From positions 310,001 through 374,000 of the forward strand of contig CAVWJS010000004.1 of NCBI GenBank assembly GCA_963755495.1: DNA of 64,000 nucleotides. Direction: 5' to 3'. A program made the translations under genes and the position numbers. This DNA comes from Bog-473 sp963755495. Its GTDB lineage: Bacteria; Actinomycetota; Acidimicrobiia; Acidimicrobiales; RAAP-2. The notes below the pieces were generated by a model. That model saw only the letters and a program-made list of their open reading frames with translations. It was not told the origin of the DNA and made no database searches. Positions 28,809-38,380 of this stretch are shown in pieces; positions within the stretch are counted from its first letter, which is position 1, and each line of letters opens with the position of its first letter.

Positions 28809-30299
28809 ATGTCGATGGTGACCGTTTCGACCAAGTATGACCTCTCATTTCTGGGTGGGGGAGCTAAGAACCTCTTTATCGGCGGGGAGTGGGTGCCGGC
28901 GGCCGCGGGTAGGACAATGCCGAGCATCAATCCTTCCACCGGTGAGGTGATTGCTGAGGTGGCCGACGCCGACGCCCATGACATCCAACGTGCAGTGGCC
29001 AGCGCTCGCGCGACATTTGAGGGGCCGTGGCGCACCGTGACTCCCATGGCTCGTCAACGCTTGCTGTTGCGGATTGCTGACGTCCTCGAGTCGCACTATG
29101 CCGAGTTGAAGGCGCTGACGGCGGCAGATATGGGCACGCCGGTCGGTCAGGACCCGAGCTTTGGGGCAGCCGGTGTTATGGACGTGATCCGCTACTACGC
29201 CGGATGGGCCACCAAGATCACGGGTGACACCCTTCCTAACTCGCTTGGGATGGTCTCGTACACCCGCAAAGAGCCCGTCGGCGTCGTGGCGGCCTATATT
29301 CCCTTCAACAGCCCGATAACCCAGTTTGTAAAGAAACTTGGCGCGGTCCTCGCCGTGGGATGCGCCATGGTGGTGAAACCAGCCGACCAGGCCAGCCTTA
29401 CCTTGCTGCGCATCGCTGAGTTGCTGGCCGAGGCCGGAGTCCCCGATGGCCTGGTCAACTTCGTTACCGGTGGACCGTCTGCGGGCGCGGCGTTAGCCGA
29501 AGACCCCGGTGTCGATGCCATTGTGTTTACTGGATCGACCACGGTCGGCCAGCAGCTGGTCAAGGCTGCAGCAGGAAACCTCAAGCGCCTCACCCTCGAG
29601 TTGGGGGGCAAGTCACCGCACATTATTTTCGCTGACGCCGACCTCACCAAGGCCATCCCGATGGCAGCCATGATGGTTTTCGCAAATTCGGGACAAGGTT
29701 GCTCGAATGGAACTCGTATCTTCGTCGAGCGGCCTGTCTATGACGAAGTTGTCCGGGGATGTGCCCAACTGGCCGATGCTTTGCGGGTCGGTAATAGCCT
29801 CCACCCAGAGACGACGCACGGGCCACTCATCACCGAACGCCAGTTAGAGAGGGTCCTGGCCCTTATTCAAAACGGACAAGACCAGGGCGCGCGCCTTGTA
29901 GCTGGCGGCAACCGGATCGTTGACGACGGACTGGGAAGTGGATTTTTCGTTCGGCCCACGGTTTTTGCGGATGTCGATGATGCGATGACCATCGCCCAGG
30001 AGGAGATCTTCGGGCCTGTCGCTTGTATCTTGCCCTTCGACTCCGTCGATGAGGTTACCGCCCGGGCAAATGCCACAAGCTTGGGCCTCGCCGGCGGTGT
30101 GTGGACCCAGGACATCACCAAGGCACACCGGCTCGCCGACGCACTCCAAGTGGGCACGGTGTGGGTGAACACCTACAACATGATGGATCCCGCCGTCCCG
30201 TTCGGGGGCTACAAAATGAGCGGGTGGGGCAAGGAAACTGGCCCCGATTCACTCGACGCCTTCCTCAATACAAAGACGGTCTGGATCAATACGCAGTGA
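28809..30299 (+). CDS. Aldehyde dehydrogenase (NAD(P)+)
   Basis: A 496-aa aldehyde dehydrogenase of usual family length. The general-base Glu is in LELGGKSPH, the nucleophile Cys in GQGCSNGTR, the cofactor segment FTGSTTVGQQ precedes them, and EEIFGPV lies in the C-terminal domain. I choose ATG at 28809 with GGGAG upstream; the frame is open to 28683 but that extension has no family similarity. It oxidises an aldehyde to an acid ready for CoA activation by the CaiB-type enzymes. Confidence 0.93.
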   Translation: MSMVTVSTKYDLSFLGGGAKNLFIGGEWVPAAAGRTMPSINPSTGEVIAEVADADAHDIQRAVASARATFEGPWRTVTPMARQRLLLRIADVLESHYAELKALTAADMGTPVGQDPSFGAAGVMDVIRYYAGWATKITGDTLPNSLGMVSYTRKEPVGVVAAYIPFNSPITQFVKKLGAVLAVGCAMVVKPADQASLTLLRIAELLAEAGVPDGLVNFVTGGPSAGAALAEDPGVDAIVFTGSTTVGQQLVKAAAGNLKRLTLELGGKSPHIIFADADLTKAIPMAAMMVFANSGQGCSNGTRIFVERPVYDEVVRGCAQLADALRVGNSLHPETTHGPLITERQLERVLALIQNGQDQGARLVAGGNRIVDDGLGSGFFVRPTVFADVDDAMTIAQEEIFGPVACILPFDSVDEVTARANATSLGLAGGVWTQDITKAHRLADALQVGTVWVNTYNMMDPAVPFGGYKMSGWGKETGPDSLDAFLNTKTVWINTQ

Positions 30300-30317
30300 A
30301 TGGCGCTTCGATCCCTA

Positions 30318-30359
30318 TTTGGAAGGCTGATTGCAAACTGTGAACGATCCGGATAGCCT
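30318..30359 (+). promoter_or_regulatory. Cluster promoter element, with -10 box
   Basis: TTTGGA-N7-TTGCAAA at 30318-30337, then TAGCCT at 30354-30359, exactly 17 nt after TTGCAA. It would serve the P450 at 30529 with a leader of about 165 nt. Confidence 0.55.
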
Positions 30360-30528
30360 GCGCAACAGGTGAACACACAGGATGGAATCTCTTGCACGGT
30401 TACTTGATCGCCAGGGCGCAATCCATGGCGGGACGACGCGCAACAGCGCCTGACGAGGCCGACAGCGAGCGAGGATCCAGCGGTCTTTCCGGGGACAGGA
30501 TCTCGCCAGATCGATATTGGAGGGCACC

Positions 30529-31791
30529 ATGAGCACGCTCAATTTGGACAATTTGGACCGCGAACGTATTCGCGATCTGTTCGACCTACGACGCATCGCG
30601 ACGGCCGACGGCAGTCCCCGTGTCACGTACCAAGAGGATCCTCATCCTGCGTTTCACCGACTTCGTGAGAGCGGGCCGGTGCAGGTCGGCATTCCACACG
30701 AGTTGATCGGTTTCGACCACCCGGCCACCTTCCACGGCATTCCAGACATCGCCGGGCGCCCGCACTTCTCGGTGTTCTCGTTTGCTGAGTGCGATGTCGT
30801 CTACAAGAACGACGGTGTATTTCGCTCGGCCCCGCCCGAGGCTGAGACGGGCGAAGGAGCTGGCATTTTCGCCAGCATGCTGTACATGAACGGTCCGCCT
30901 CACCGCCGCTATCGCTCGCTGGTCCAGCCGTCTTTCGTGCCGGCCAAGGCCAAGTGGTGGATGGAGAACTGGATTCATCACACGGTGCATAGCCTTATTG
31001 ACGGATTTCAGAGCGAGAAAAAGGCCGAACTCAACGTCGACTTTGATGCCGCCATCCCGATCCTGACCATCACCGGCAGCTTCGGTCTGACGGTCGAGCA
31101 GGCTCTCGAAGTGCGCGCCACTGGAGGAGCGGTGGGCGGCCAGGTCTTCGAAGACCTCCTCATGCCCATTATTAGGGACCGACGGGTGGACCCCAAAGAC
31201 GACCTGGTGAGTGTCTTATGCCAGGCCGAACTCCAAGATGACGAAGGATCGCATCGCCTCAGTGACGACGAGATCTTGGCCTTCTCCTCATTGCTCCTCT
31301 CGGCCGGCTCAGGTACGACGTGGAAGCAGATGGGTATTACCTTGATCGCCTTGCTCACCACGCCCGGTGCTTTGGACGCTGTGCGCGCCGATCGGTCGTT
31401 GCTCAGGCAGGCGATCGAAGAATCGCTGCGCTGGAACATCACCGACCCCGTATTCAGCCGCTGGTCCGTTGAGGACTTCGAGCTTGGGGGGGTCATGATC
31501 CCGGCGGGCTCCAACGTTCATCTCGCCATAGGCGCTGCCAACCGAGACCCCTTGCGTTGGGACGACCCTGACGCCTACGACGTCCACCGGCCGGTCAAGT
31601 CGCACCTCGGGTTTGCCAACGGATCGCATATTTGCCTTGGCATGCACGTGGCCCGAGCTGAGCTCACCACCGCCATAGGGGCGCTGATCGATCGGCTGCC
31701 GAACCTCCGCCTTGACCCCGATGCCGAGACGCCCAAGGTCATCGGGATGTACGAGCGCGGCCCAGACGAGATACACGTCATATGGGACTGA
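30529..31791 (+). CDS. Cytochrome P450
   Basis: A 420-aa P450 closely related to that at 13300. I-helix SAGSGTTW, ExxR in ESLR, heme loop FANGSHICLG with ligand Cys369. GGAGGG lies 4 nt before the ATG. It opens the second copy of the duplicated module (P450, CaiB, thiolase-like, DUF35, PF04909, SDR). No ferredoxin is adjacent here, so it may share the one at 13047. Confidence 0.93.
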   Translation: MSTLNLDNLDRERIRDLFDLRRIATADGSPRVTYQEDPHPAFHRLRESGPVQVGIPHELIGFDHPATFHGIPDIAGRPHFSVFSFAECDVVYKNDGVFRSAPPEAETGEGAGIFASMLYMNGPPHRRYRSLVQPSFVPAKAKWWMENWIHHTVHSLIDGFQSEKKAELNVDFDAAIPILTITGSFGLTVEQALEVRATGGAVGGQVFEDLLMPIIRDRRVDPKDDLVSVLCQAELQDDEGSHRLSDDEILAFSSLLLSAGSGTTWKQMGITLIALLTTPGALDAVRADRSLLRQAIEESLRWNITDPVFSRWSVEDFELGGVMIPAGSNVHLAIGAANRDPLRWDDPDAYDVHRPVKSHLGFANGSHICLGMHVARAELTTAIGALIDRLPNLRLDPDAETPKVIGMYERGPDEIHVIWD

Positions 31792-31855
31792 GTCGAGGCC
31801 CTCGCCCGAGTGTGCTGCGCCGGCAAACGTCAAGAGAAATGAGCCCGATGCTCTG

Positions 31856-31898
31856 TTTGAGAGCAGCCTTGCAAATGAGCAGCGACATCAAGTAGCGT
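31856..31898 (+). promoter_or_regulatory. Cluster promoter element, with -10 box
   Basis: TTTGAG-N7-TTGCAAA at 31856-31875, then TAGCGT at 31893-31898, 18 nt after TTGCAA. It lies just before the CaiB-type gene whose TTG start is at 31926. Confidence 0.6.
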
Positions 31899-31925
31899 GC
31901 GTTGTCGAAGCTGAGAGGGGGACCT

Positions 31926-34383
31926 TTGGAACGCGTGGACGATGCGAGGGGGCCACTCGATGGCTTGCGCGTTCTAGACCTGTCCCCCGACAGCTTGGGT
32001 GCACACGTGAGCCAGACGCTGGCGGACTTCGGGGCCGATGTCCTCTGGATCGAGTCACCGGCGGGAAACCGTCTCCGGGAGCAGCCCTCGTTCCCATTCC
32101 TCGGCCGTGGCAAGCGCAGCCTGGTCGCCGATATCCACACACCGCAAGGCGTTGAGACGGTCCGCAACTTGGCCGCTTCAGCTGATGTGCTGATCGAGAC
32201 CTTCCGGCCCGGTGTGGCGGAGCGCCTCGGTCTCGGGTACGAAGCTCTGGCCGCATCGAATCCGGGCCTCGTGTACACATCGATAACCGGATTCGGCCGT
32301 GAAGGGCCTTGGGCACATCTGAAAGGTTACGAAGGCATTGTCGCCTCTTTGGTGGGGCTCTATGGGACCTTCGGGTTCACCGGAGAGGAGCGCCCACCGT
32401 TCCTGACCGTGCCGTGGTGCACGTTCGCCGCAACGCAATCGGCGCTGCATGGGATCTTGGCCGCCCTCTTCGAGCGCGAACAGAGCGGGGCGGGGCAGTG
32501 GGTCGAGACAAATCTGGCCCAAGCAGTGACGATCCACGAAGGCGCCTCGTCGTCCTGGTACTCGTACCTGATCACGCATCGCTATCCAGAGGCTTTTGTC
32601 AGGACGGCGCCGGTCAGCGGGGGCACGCCGATGCACCACTTCATCTTCCGCCTTCTGGTGGCGCAGACGAAGGACGGCCGTTGGCTTCAGTTCGCGCAGA
32701 ACCGGCCGCATCTCTTTGACAGCTTTCTGGGGGCCCTTGGGCTCGATTGGATGCTGAGCGACCCGAAGTGGAAGGGCATCCCCATGCTCGAGAGCGAGGA
32801 GCTGCGCGTCGAGCTGTTCAACCGTTTGCTCGCCGGAGTACGAGATCGCACGATGGCCGAATGGCAACAGGTCTTTGACGACGATCACAACGTCTACGCC
32901 GAGGTGTATCGCGTAGGAGCCGAAGTGCTCGAGCATCCCCAACTGGTCTTTGACAACGACATCGTCGAGATCAACGATCCCGAGCGGGGTCCGGTACGCC
33001 AGCCCGGAGCACTTTTCCGGATATCGGATTCTCCGGCGAACGTAGGTCAGGCGGCACCGACGCTCGGCGATGCCACCGGCGCGAGCTGGTCGCCTCGAGG
33101 GCAAGTCCCAGCGCGAGGATCGTCCCCAGAGGGCACCCGCCAACCGCTTGAGGGCGTCACAATCATTGAGCTCGCGGTGCAGTATGCGGGTCCCTATGTC
33201 GCCACCTTGCTGGCCGACCTGGGGGCGCGCGTGATCAAGGTCGAGCAACTTGATGGCGATTCCATCCGCCGGCAACAGCCCCAGTTTCCCGACCTGGGTG
33301 CCGGCAAAGTCATGCAGGGGAAAGAGAGTCTTGCCGTCAACATCCACACCTCCGAGGGCTTGGAGATCTTGCACAAGCTCGTCGCACGTGCCGATGGAGT
33401 GCTGAACGGCTACAGAGCGGGAGCTGCCGAACGGGGCGGATTCGACGCTGCCACCCTGCAGGCCATCAATCCTGCGTTGATCTACCTGAGCGCCGCCGGC
33501 TACGGAGTCGACGGACCTTGCGGAGATCGGCCCGCCTTTGCGCCGAGCTTCGGCGCCGCCTCGGGAATCGCGGCGGCCCAGCTTGGTGGGGTCGGCCCCG
33601 AGGACCCTTCAATCACTTTCGAAGAGGTGGCTGCCCGAAGCGTCGAGTTGCGCAGCGCCGAGCGCGGGGCGTTATGCCTCGGCCGACGGGACGGCGGCAT
33701 TGGCTGGAGCGACTGCCATCTTGATGGCGTTGGTGCAGCGAGCCCGCACCGGCGTCGACGGACAGTATGTGAAGGCAACCATGGTGCTTTCAACGGCCCA
33801 CTCCATGGCCAGCCACGTGGTGACCTACCCGGGAGCACCTGAGGCGTTGCACCCCGGGGCTGATTTGCGCGGTCCGAGCGCCCTCTATCGCATCTATGAC
33901 GCCGCCGATGGCTGGATATTCCTGGCCGCGCCTCAACCGGGGGAGTGGGAGGATCTGGCAAACGCACTGGCGCCGTATCTGGATTTGCGGGCCGACCCTC
34001 GCTTCGCCACGCCAAAAGATCGGGCGGCCAACGACGAGGCTCTGACCCAGGTCCTTACCCCCGTGTTCGTACAGCGGGGCAAGGCTGAGTGGCAGCACGA
34101 CCTCACGGAGCACGACGTGGCCTGCGTGGCGGTCACCACCGGGCCGCCTGAAGAGCTCCTCATGGCGGACGACTTCGGACGGGCCAGCGGATACTTGGCC
34201 GATATCACGCATCCCATCTTCGGGGCGCACCCCCGCCTCGCTCCCGTCGTGCGTTTCTCGCGCTCAGCCACCATTGCGAAGCCGGCCTGCCTCTTGGGGG
34301 ACGCCACCGACAGCACGCTCCAAGAGCTTGGCTACAGCGACGAGGCGATTGCGGATCTCAGGGAACGGAACATTGTCGTCTGA
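31926..34383 (+). pseudogene. Double-domain CaiB CoA transferase, one frameshift
   Basis: A second double CaiB-type CoA transferase. The first domain (LRVLDLSPDSLG, ADFGADVLWIE) and most of the second (ADLGARVIKVEQ) read in one frame to about 33668; the remainder, from RYASADGTAALAG to LRERNIVV, is one frame over. Deleting one G of the GGGG run near 33667 gives a continuous product of about 818 aa (length 3n+1). TTG at 31926 follows AGAGGGGG by 4 nt. It is diverged from the fusion at 25253, so the two probably act on different acids. It may be a working gene with a sequence error. Confidence 0.82.
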
Positions 34384-34449
34384 GGTCCGTCCCTCCCATA
34401 CAGAAAGGAACGATGAAGCCATGACACAGCAAGAAAGGGGGGTGCACAG

Positions 34450-35664
34450 ATGAGCAGCCTCAAGGATCAGGCAGCGATCGTGGGTATTGGACAGACGCCC
34501 TTTTACAGACGGGGTCAGTCGCATCCACAAGAGTCCGAGCTCAGCCTGGCCGTCAAGGCCACCTTGGCCGCCCTGGACGATGCCGGCCTCACGGTCAAAG
34601 ATGTCGACGGATTCGCGATGTACTCGCACGGCTATGAGCCGGCGGAGCTGGCGGCTGTGCTGGGCGTGCCCGAGGTCCGCTTTACGGCTTGCATCACGGG
34701 GGGTGGAGGGGCGTCGGGTGCCGCACCGGGCCTGGCCGCGGCGGCCATCCATAGCGGGATGGCGACGTGTCTCGTCACGCTCTACACCTGTCAGCAGTAC
34801 AACCGCCGCATCGGTGGGAGCTCCGTTCCCGCCGCCGGTGGCGGTGCTGCGTTGACGTATGGCACCGCCCTGGGAAGCGCCGCCCCGTACGATGCCTTTA
34901 CGGCCAACAGCGGGCTGACCTCACCAGGCCACGCCACGGCGATGATCGCCCGCCGCCACATGGAAAAGTACGGGACTAAGCGTGAGCACTGGGCCGAGCT
35001 CTGCATATCGACACGCGACAACGCCACGCGCATGCCCGACGCTCGCTACAGGACGCCGATAACGATGGACGACTACTTCAACGCCCGCATGATCGCCGAC
35101 CCGCTCTGTCTCTTCGATTACACCATGGAGAGCGACGGCGCCGGAGCGATCATCACGGTGTCAGCGGATCGGGCCAAGGACATGCGTCACCCTCCGGCCT
35201 ACATCATGGGCTCGGCCCATGGGGGGTCGGGTCGCACCGGTGGCCTCAACTGGAAGTGGTTGCAGCAGCCCGAGGACGACCTGGTTTCCGCCGGCATGCG
35301 TTATCCGGGCAAGCGGGTCTTCGAGATGGCCGGCATCACGCCCGACGATGTCGACGTGGCGTTGATCTATGACAACTTCTCGCCCAACGTCCTCATGCAG
35401 CTCGAGGAATACGGCTTTGTCGGAAAGGGCGAGAGCGGCCCCTTCGTGGCCGAGGGGAACATCCGCTGGAAGACCGGCAAACTGCCCGTGAACACCCATG
35501 GCGGGAACCTCTCGCAGGGTTACAACATCGGCATGAGCCACATTGTCGAAGCGGTCGAACAAGTACGCGGTACCGCGGTCAATCAGGTCGACGGAGCCGA
35601 GATCGCCCTTGTCACCGGCGGGCTCTCGCTGCTCCCCATGGGCGGCTCACTACTCAGGAGGTAA
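34450..35664 (+). CDS. Thiolase-like (SCP2/Ltp type) protein, copy B
   Basis: A 404-aa thiolase-superfamily protein, intact counterpart of copy A at 10541. It has the N-terminal AAIVGIGQTPFYRRGQS, a GGGGASGAAPGLAAAAI core, and the conserved NTHGGNLSQGYNIGMSH segment. GGGGGG lies before the ATG. The DUF35 gene starts 7 nt after its stop; in steroid side-chain degradation, proteins of this type (Ltp2) form a complex with a DUF35 partner and catalyse retro-aldol cleavage of a beta-hydroxyacyl-CoA. The same activity here is a well-founded guess, not proof. Confidence 0.9.
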   Translation: MSSLKDQAAIVGIGQTPFYRRGQSHPQESELSLAVKATLAALDDAGLTVKDVDGFAMYSHGYEPAELAAVLGVPEVRFTACITGGGGASGAAPGLAAAAIHSGMATCLVTLYTCQQYNRRIGGSSVPAAGGGAALTYGTALGSAAPYDAFTANSGLTSPGHATAMIARRHMEKYGTKREHWAELCISTRDNATRMPDARYRTPITMDDYFNARMIADPLCLFDYTMESDGAGAIITVSADRAKDMRHPPAYIMGSAHGGSGRTGGLNWKWLQQPEDDLVSAGMRYPGKRVFEMAGITPDDVDVALIYDNFSPNVLMQLEEYGFVGKGESGPFVAEGNIRWKTGKLPVNTHGGNLSQGYNIGMSHIVEAVEQVRGTAVNQVDGAEIALVTGGLSLLPMGGSLLRR

Positions 35665-35671
35665 GAGACAA

Positions 35672-36143
35672 ATGACAACGACAGAATCTTTTGGCGAAGT
35701 GCGCCGCGGGGTCTTCCCCAACATGAGGACCCATGCCGGGGGCGATTGGACGACTGATCCGTTTTGGGAGGCCGCGCGCCAGGGCAAGCTTTCCGTTCCC
35801 AAATGCACGAACTGCGGCACGTTCCGACTGCCGCCGTATTTCATTTGCTACGTCTGCCAGAGCGAAGGGGTCGAGTGGGTCGAGCTGGCCGGCACGGGCA
35901 CGATCTACAGCTTCACGGTGACGCGCCATGCCTTCCACCCTGAAATTGGCAGCGGTCATCCCCTACGTCTCGGCCATCGTCGAGCTCGACGGAACCCAAG
36001 GCGAGGGCGCTCGTCTGCTGGTGAACGTCATCGACTGTGACCCTGATGCGGTCCGCATCGGCGACGCGGTGAAGATCATCTTTGACGACAACGACGACAT
36101 GCCCACCCCCCGGGCCACGCCTATCAGCGACGAGGAGAAGTAG
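35672..36143 (+). pseudogene. DUF35 OB-fold/zinc-ribbon protein, one frameshift
   Basis: A DUF35 (ChsH2/acyl-CoA-binding OB-fold) protein. The rubredoxin-like zinc ribbon is CTNCG followed by CYVC; the OB fold starts GTIYSFTVTRHAFHPE and continues one frame over as LAAVIPYVSAIVELDG to the stop at 36143. Deleting one A in the GAAA run near 35943 restores a 156-aa product (length 3n+1), the usual family size. AGGAGG precedes the ATG. It is the probable partner of the thiolase-like protein upstream. The equivalent gene is missing from copy A. Confidence 0.83.
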
Positions 36144-36145
36144 AC

Positions 36146-37306
36146 ATGGAAGAGAAGATCTGGGCCAACTCCGGTGACTCCCATTTGATGGAGCCCTTTG
36201 GTCTGTTCGCCGAGAAACTGCCAAAAGACTTGGCCGCGCTCATGCCACGCAGCGTCAAGGATCCCGACGGGCTCTACGAGACCGTCTACGTTGACGGCCA
36301 GGTGTTCCGGCGCAAGCTGCCCTTTGCCAAGCGCCAGATGAACGATCCAGTGACCGGCCTCGGTGTTCTCGAAAGGGCTCCGGGCTCCAATGACATGCGC
36401 CTGCGTATCAAGGACCTCAACCAGGAGGGAATCTGGGCCGAGCTCGTCTACACCTCCATTGGGATGTGGATGCACTCGATGCGCACACCGGAGCTCATGG
36501 CGGCGGGGTGCCAAATCATCAACGACTGGGCCATCGACTACCAGCGCTTCTCGCCTCGTTACGTCTGCACGGCGGTCATCCCGACCCTCACGGTTGAGTC
36601 GGCCCTGGCCGAGGTCACGCGCACGGCGGCCATGGGTTTCAAGATCGCCATGGTGCCGACCTCGCCCACGCTGACCGGGCCGAACTGGAACACTGACGAC
36701 TGGCACCCCTTGTGGGCGCTGTTGGAGGAGCTCGGGATGCACATCGGCTTTCACGCCGGCAGCGACCCGCACGAGGCCGACACGTTCAACGGCACCTATT
36801 ACCGGGGCCCTGGTGGCCACCTCTTGAACTACTACGAGGCCAGCTACCACATGCAGCTGGCGGCGGGGAAACTGGTGGCCAGCGGCGTCTTCGAGCGGCA
36901 TCCGAACCTCAAGTGCGTGGTGTCCGAGGGTGGTGCGACCTGGGTGCCTTTCATGGCAGACCGCATGGACGAGGCTTACCGCCAGCACGCCGCCAAGGTG
37001 TGGCCGCACCTGCGCCGGCTCCCAAGCGAGTACCTCTTCGAGAATGTCTACGCCTCATTCCAACACGACCGCTCTGCGCCACAGGCTCTGGCGGCCATGG
37101 GCTATCGCAACGTGTGCTGGGGGAGCGACTACCCCCACATCGAGGGCACCTTCGGGCACACACAAAAGACGCTGCATGAATTGGTCGCCGACCTCTCAGA
37201 AGCGGACCGCTACCGCATCACCAAAGGTTCGTTCGAGGAGCTCTTTCCCCACGTCCCGCACGCTCCGGCCGACGGCGTCGAGCTTCACGAGGACGCCATC
37301 GCCTGA
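36146..37306 (+). CDS. PF04909 amidohydrolase/decarboxylase-like protein, copy B
   Basis: A 386-aa amidohydrolase-2 family protein. Metal motifs are ANSGDSHLMEP at the N-terminus, GMHIGFHAGSDPHEADTF mid-protein and CWGSDYPHIEGTFGHT near the end. It starts 2 nt after the DUF35 stop, with GAGGAG as ribosome site, so thiolase-like, DUF35 and this gene form a tight operon. The family includes non-oxidative decarboxylases, which would suit removal of a carboxyl group after side-chain cleavage; hydrolase activity is equally possible. Confidence 0.9.
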   Translation: MEEKIWANSGDSHLMEPFGLFAEKLPKDLAALMPRSVKDPDGLYETVYVDGQVFRRKLPFAKRQMNDPVTGLGVLERAPGSNDMRLRIKDLNQEGIWAELVYTSIGMWMHSMRTPELMAAGCQIINDWAIDYQRFSPRYVCTAVIPTLTVESALAEVTRTAAMGFKIAMVPTSPTLTGPNWNTDDWHPLWALLEELGMHIGFHAGSDPHEADTFNGTYYRGPGGHLLNYYEASYHMQLAAGKLVASGVFERHPNLKCVVSEGGATWVPFMADRMDEAYRQHAAKVWPHLRRLPSEYLFENVYASFQHDRSAPQALAAMGYRNVCWGSDYPHIEGTFGHTQKTLHELVADLSEADRYRITKGSFEELFPHVPHAPADGVELHEDAIA

Positions 37307-37469
37307 TTTGTGGGCAGCACGTGTCGGTCGAGGACCGGCTGGAGGAGTCGGGAACGTGAGGGAGGGAAACTTGACAGCGAGGGCATCGCATCGCGCCATC
37401 AGGACCGATGAATGCAAATCGCTGCGGGATGTCGGTCGTTCTCATGTTCCGTGAAAGAGAAGGCCCGTC

Positions 37470-38276
37470 ATGAATGTCGCTGGGAAGACCGCCATCGTCA
37501 CAGGGGCAAGCCGAGGCATCGGCAAGCAGATCGCGATAGAGCTCGGCCGGCGGGGTGCGAACGTCGTCGTCGCGGCCCGTACCGTCGTACCTCATAGGCG
37601 AGTGCCGGGGACGATCGGCGAGACGGTTGAGGCAGTTCAAAGCGTCGGTGGCACGGCGCTCGCGGTACAGACCGACCTCCGGGATCCGAACCAGGTTCGT
37701 GCGCTCGTCGATCGGACTCTTGAACAGTTCGGATCGGTGAGCGTGCTCATCAACAACGCTGCTGATACTTCTCGGATCGCGATGCGACGTCCATTTCTCG
37801 ACGTAACCCGAGAGGATTGGTTGTCTCAGTTCGAGACGAACTTGCATGGACCCTTCTCTCTTATTCAGGCGGTTCTTCCTTCGATGGTCTCGGCCAAAGA
37901 GGGCGTGATCATCAATGTCAGCTCTGGAGCGGCCGAATTTGTTCTGATCCCGGGGGAGTCTCATGACCCAGTGCGTGGGCAACTCGGCGAAAGATATGCG
38001 TACGCGGCATCCAAAGCTGCGCTCAACCGCCTTGGTAATGCTCTAGCCGCCGAATTCTCTTCGTCGGGTATCGCCGTGATGATGGTCTGTCCGGGCAGCA
38101 CCCATACCGAACTCGTGGAGTTGATGCTGAAGGAAGGTACCGTGGAGGGATCGGCCGGACCTATCGAAGTACCCGTCAAGACGGTTCTTCATATGATCAC
38201 CTGTGATAATCCGATGCAGTTCTCTGGCCAGTTCTTCCATTCGAATCAATTTGCCCAGGAGCACGGACTGTTGTAG
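37470..38276 (+). CDS. SDR family NAD(P)-dependent oxidoreductase
   Basis: A 268-aa SDR with TGASRGIG (residues 11-18), INNAAD, and catalytic YAASK. It is related to the SDR at 54. AGAAGG lies about 8 nt before the ATG. It is separated from the PF04909 gene by 163 nt that contain no cluster element, so it may have its own promoter. A long loop with HDPVRGQLGERYAY before the catalytic Tyr is shared with the first SDR. Substrate unknown. Confidence 0.9.
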   Translation: MNVAGKTAIVTGASRGIGKQIAIELGRRGANVVVAARTVVPHRRVPGTIGETVEAVQSVGGTALAVQTDLRDPNQVRALVDRTLEQFGSVSVLINNAADTSRIAMRRPFLDVTREDWLSQFETNLHGPFSLIQAVLPSMVSAKEGVIINVSSGAAEFVLIPGESHDPVRGQLGERYAYAASKAALNRLGNALAAEFSSSGIAVMMVCPGSTHTELVELMLKEGTVEGSAGPIEVPVKTVLHMITCDNPMQFSGQFFHSNQFAQEHGLL

Positions 38277-38380
38277 CCACCTCGGGGGCTCCCGAAAGGG
38301 CATTGGCGCAACGCACTCACGCAACGTCCCACCATGTCGGGTTATCGCTGGCCGTCAATGGGACGAAGTGCAAAGGATGC

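Noticed and set aside
7094..31898. Sigma-54 (-24/-12) promoters, suggested by G to GC spacing of 12 nt in the shared element
   Set aside because: Most copies have GA instead of the required GG at -24, actinobacteria generally lack RpoN, and TANNNT boxes at 17-18 nt fit a -35/-10 reading better.
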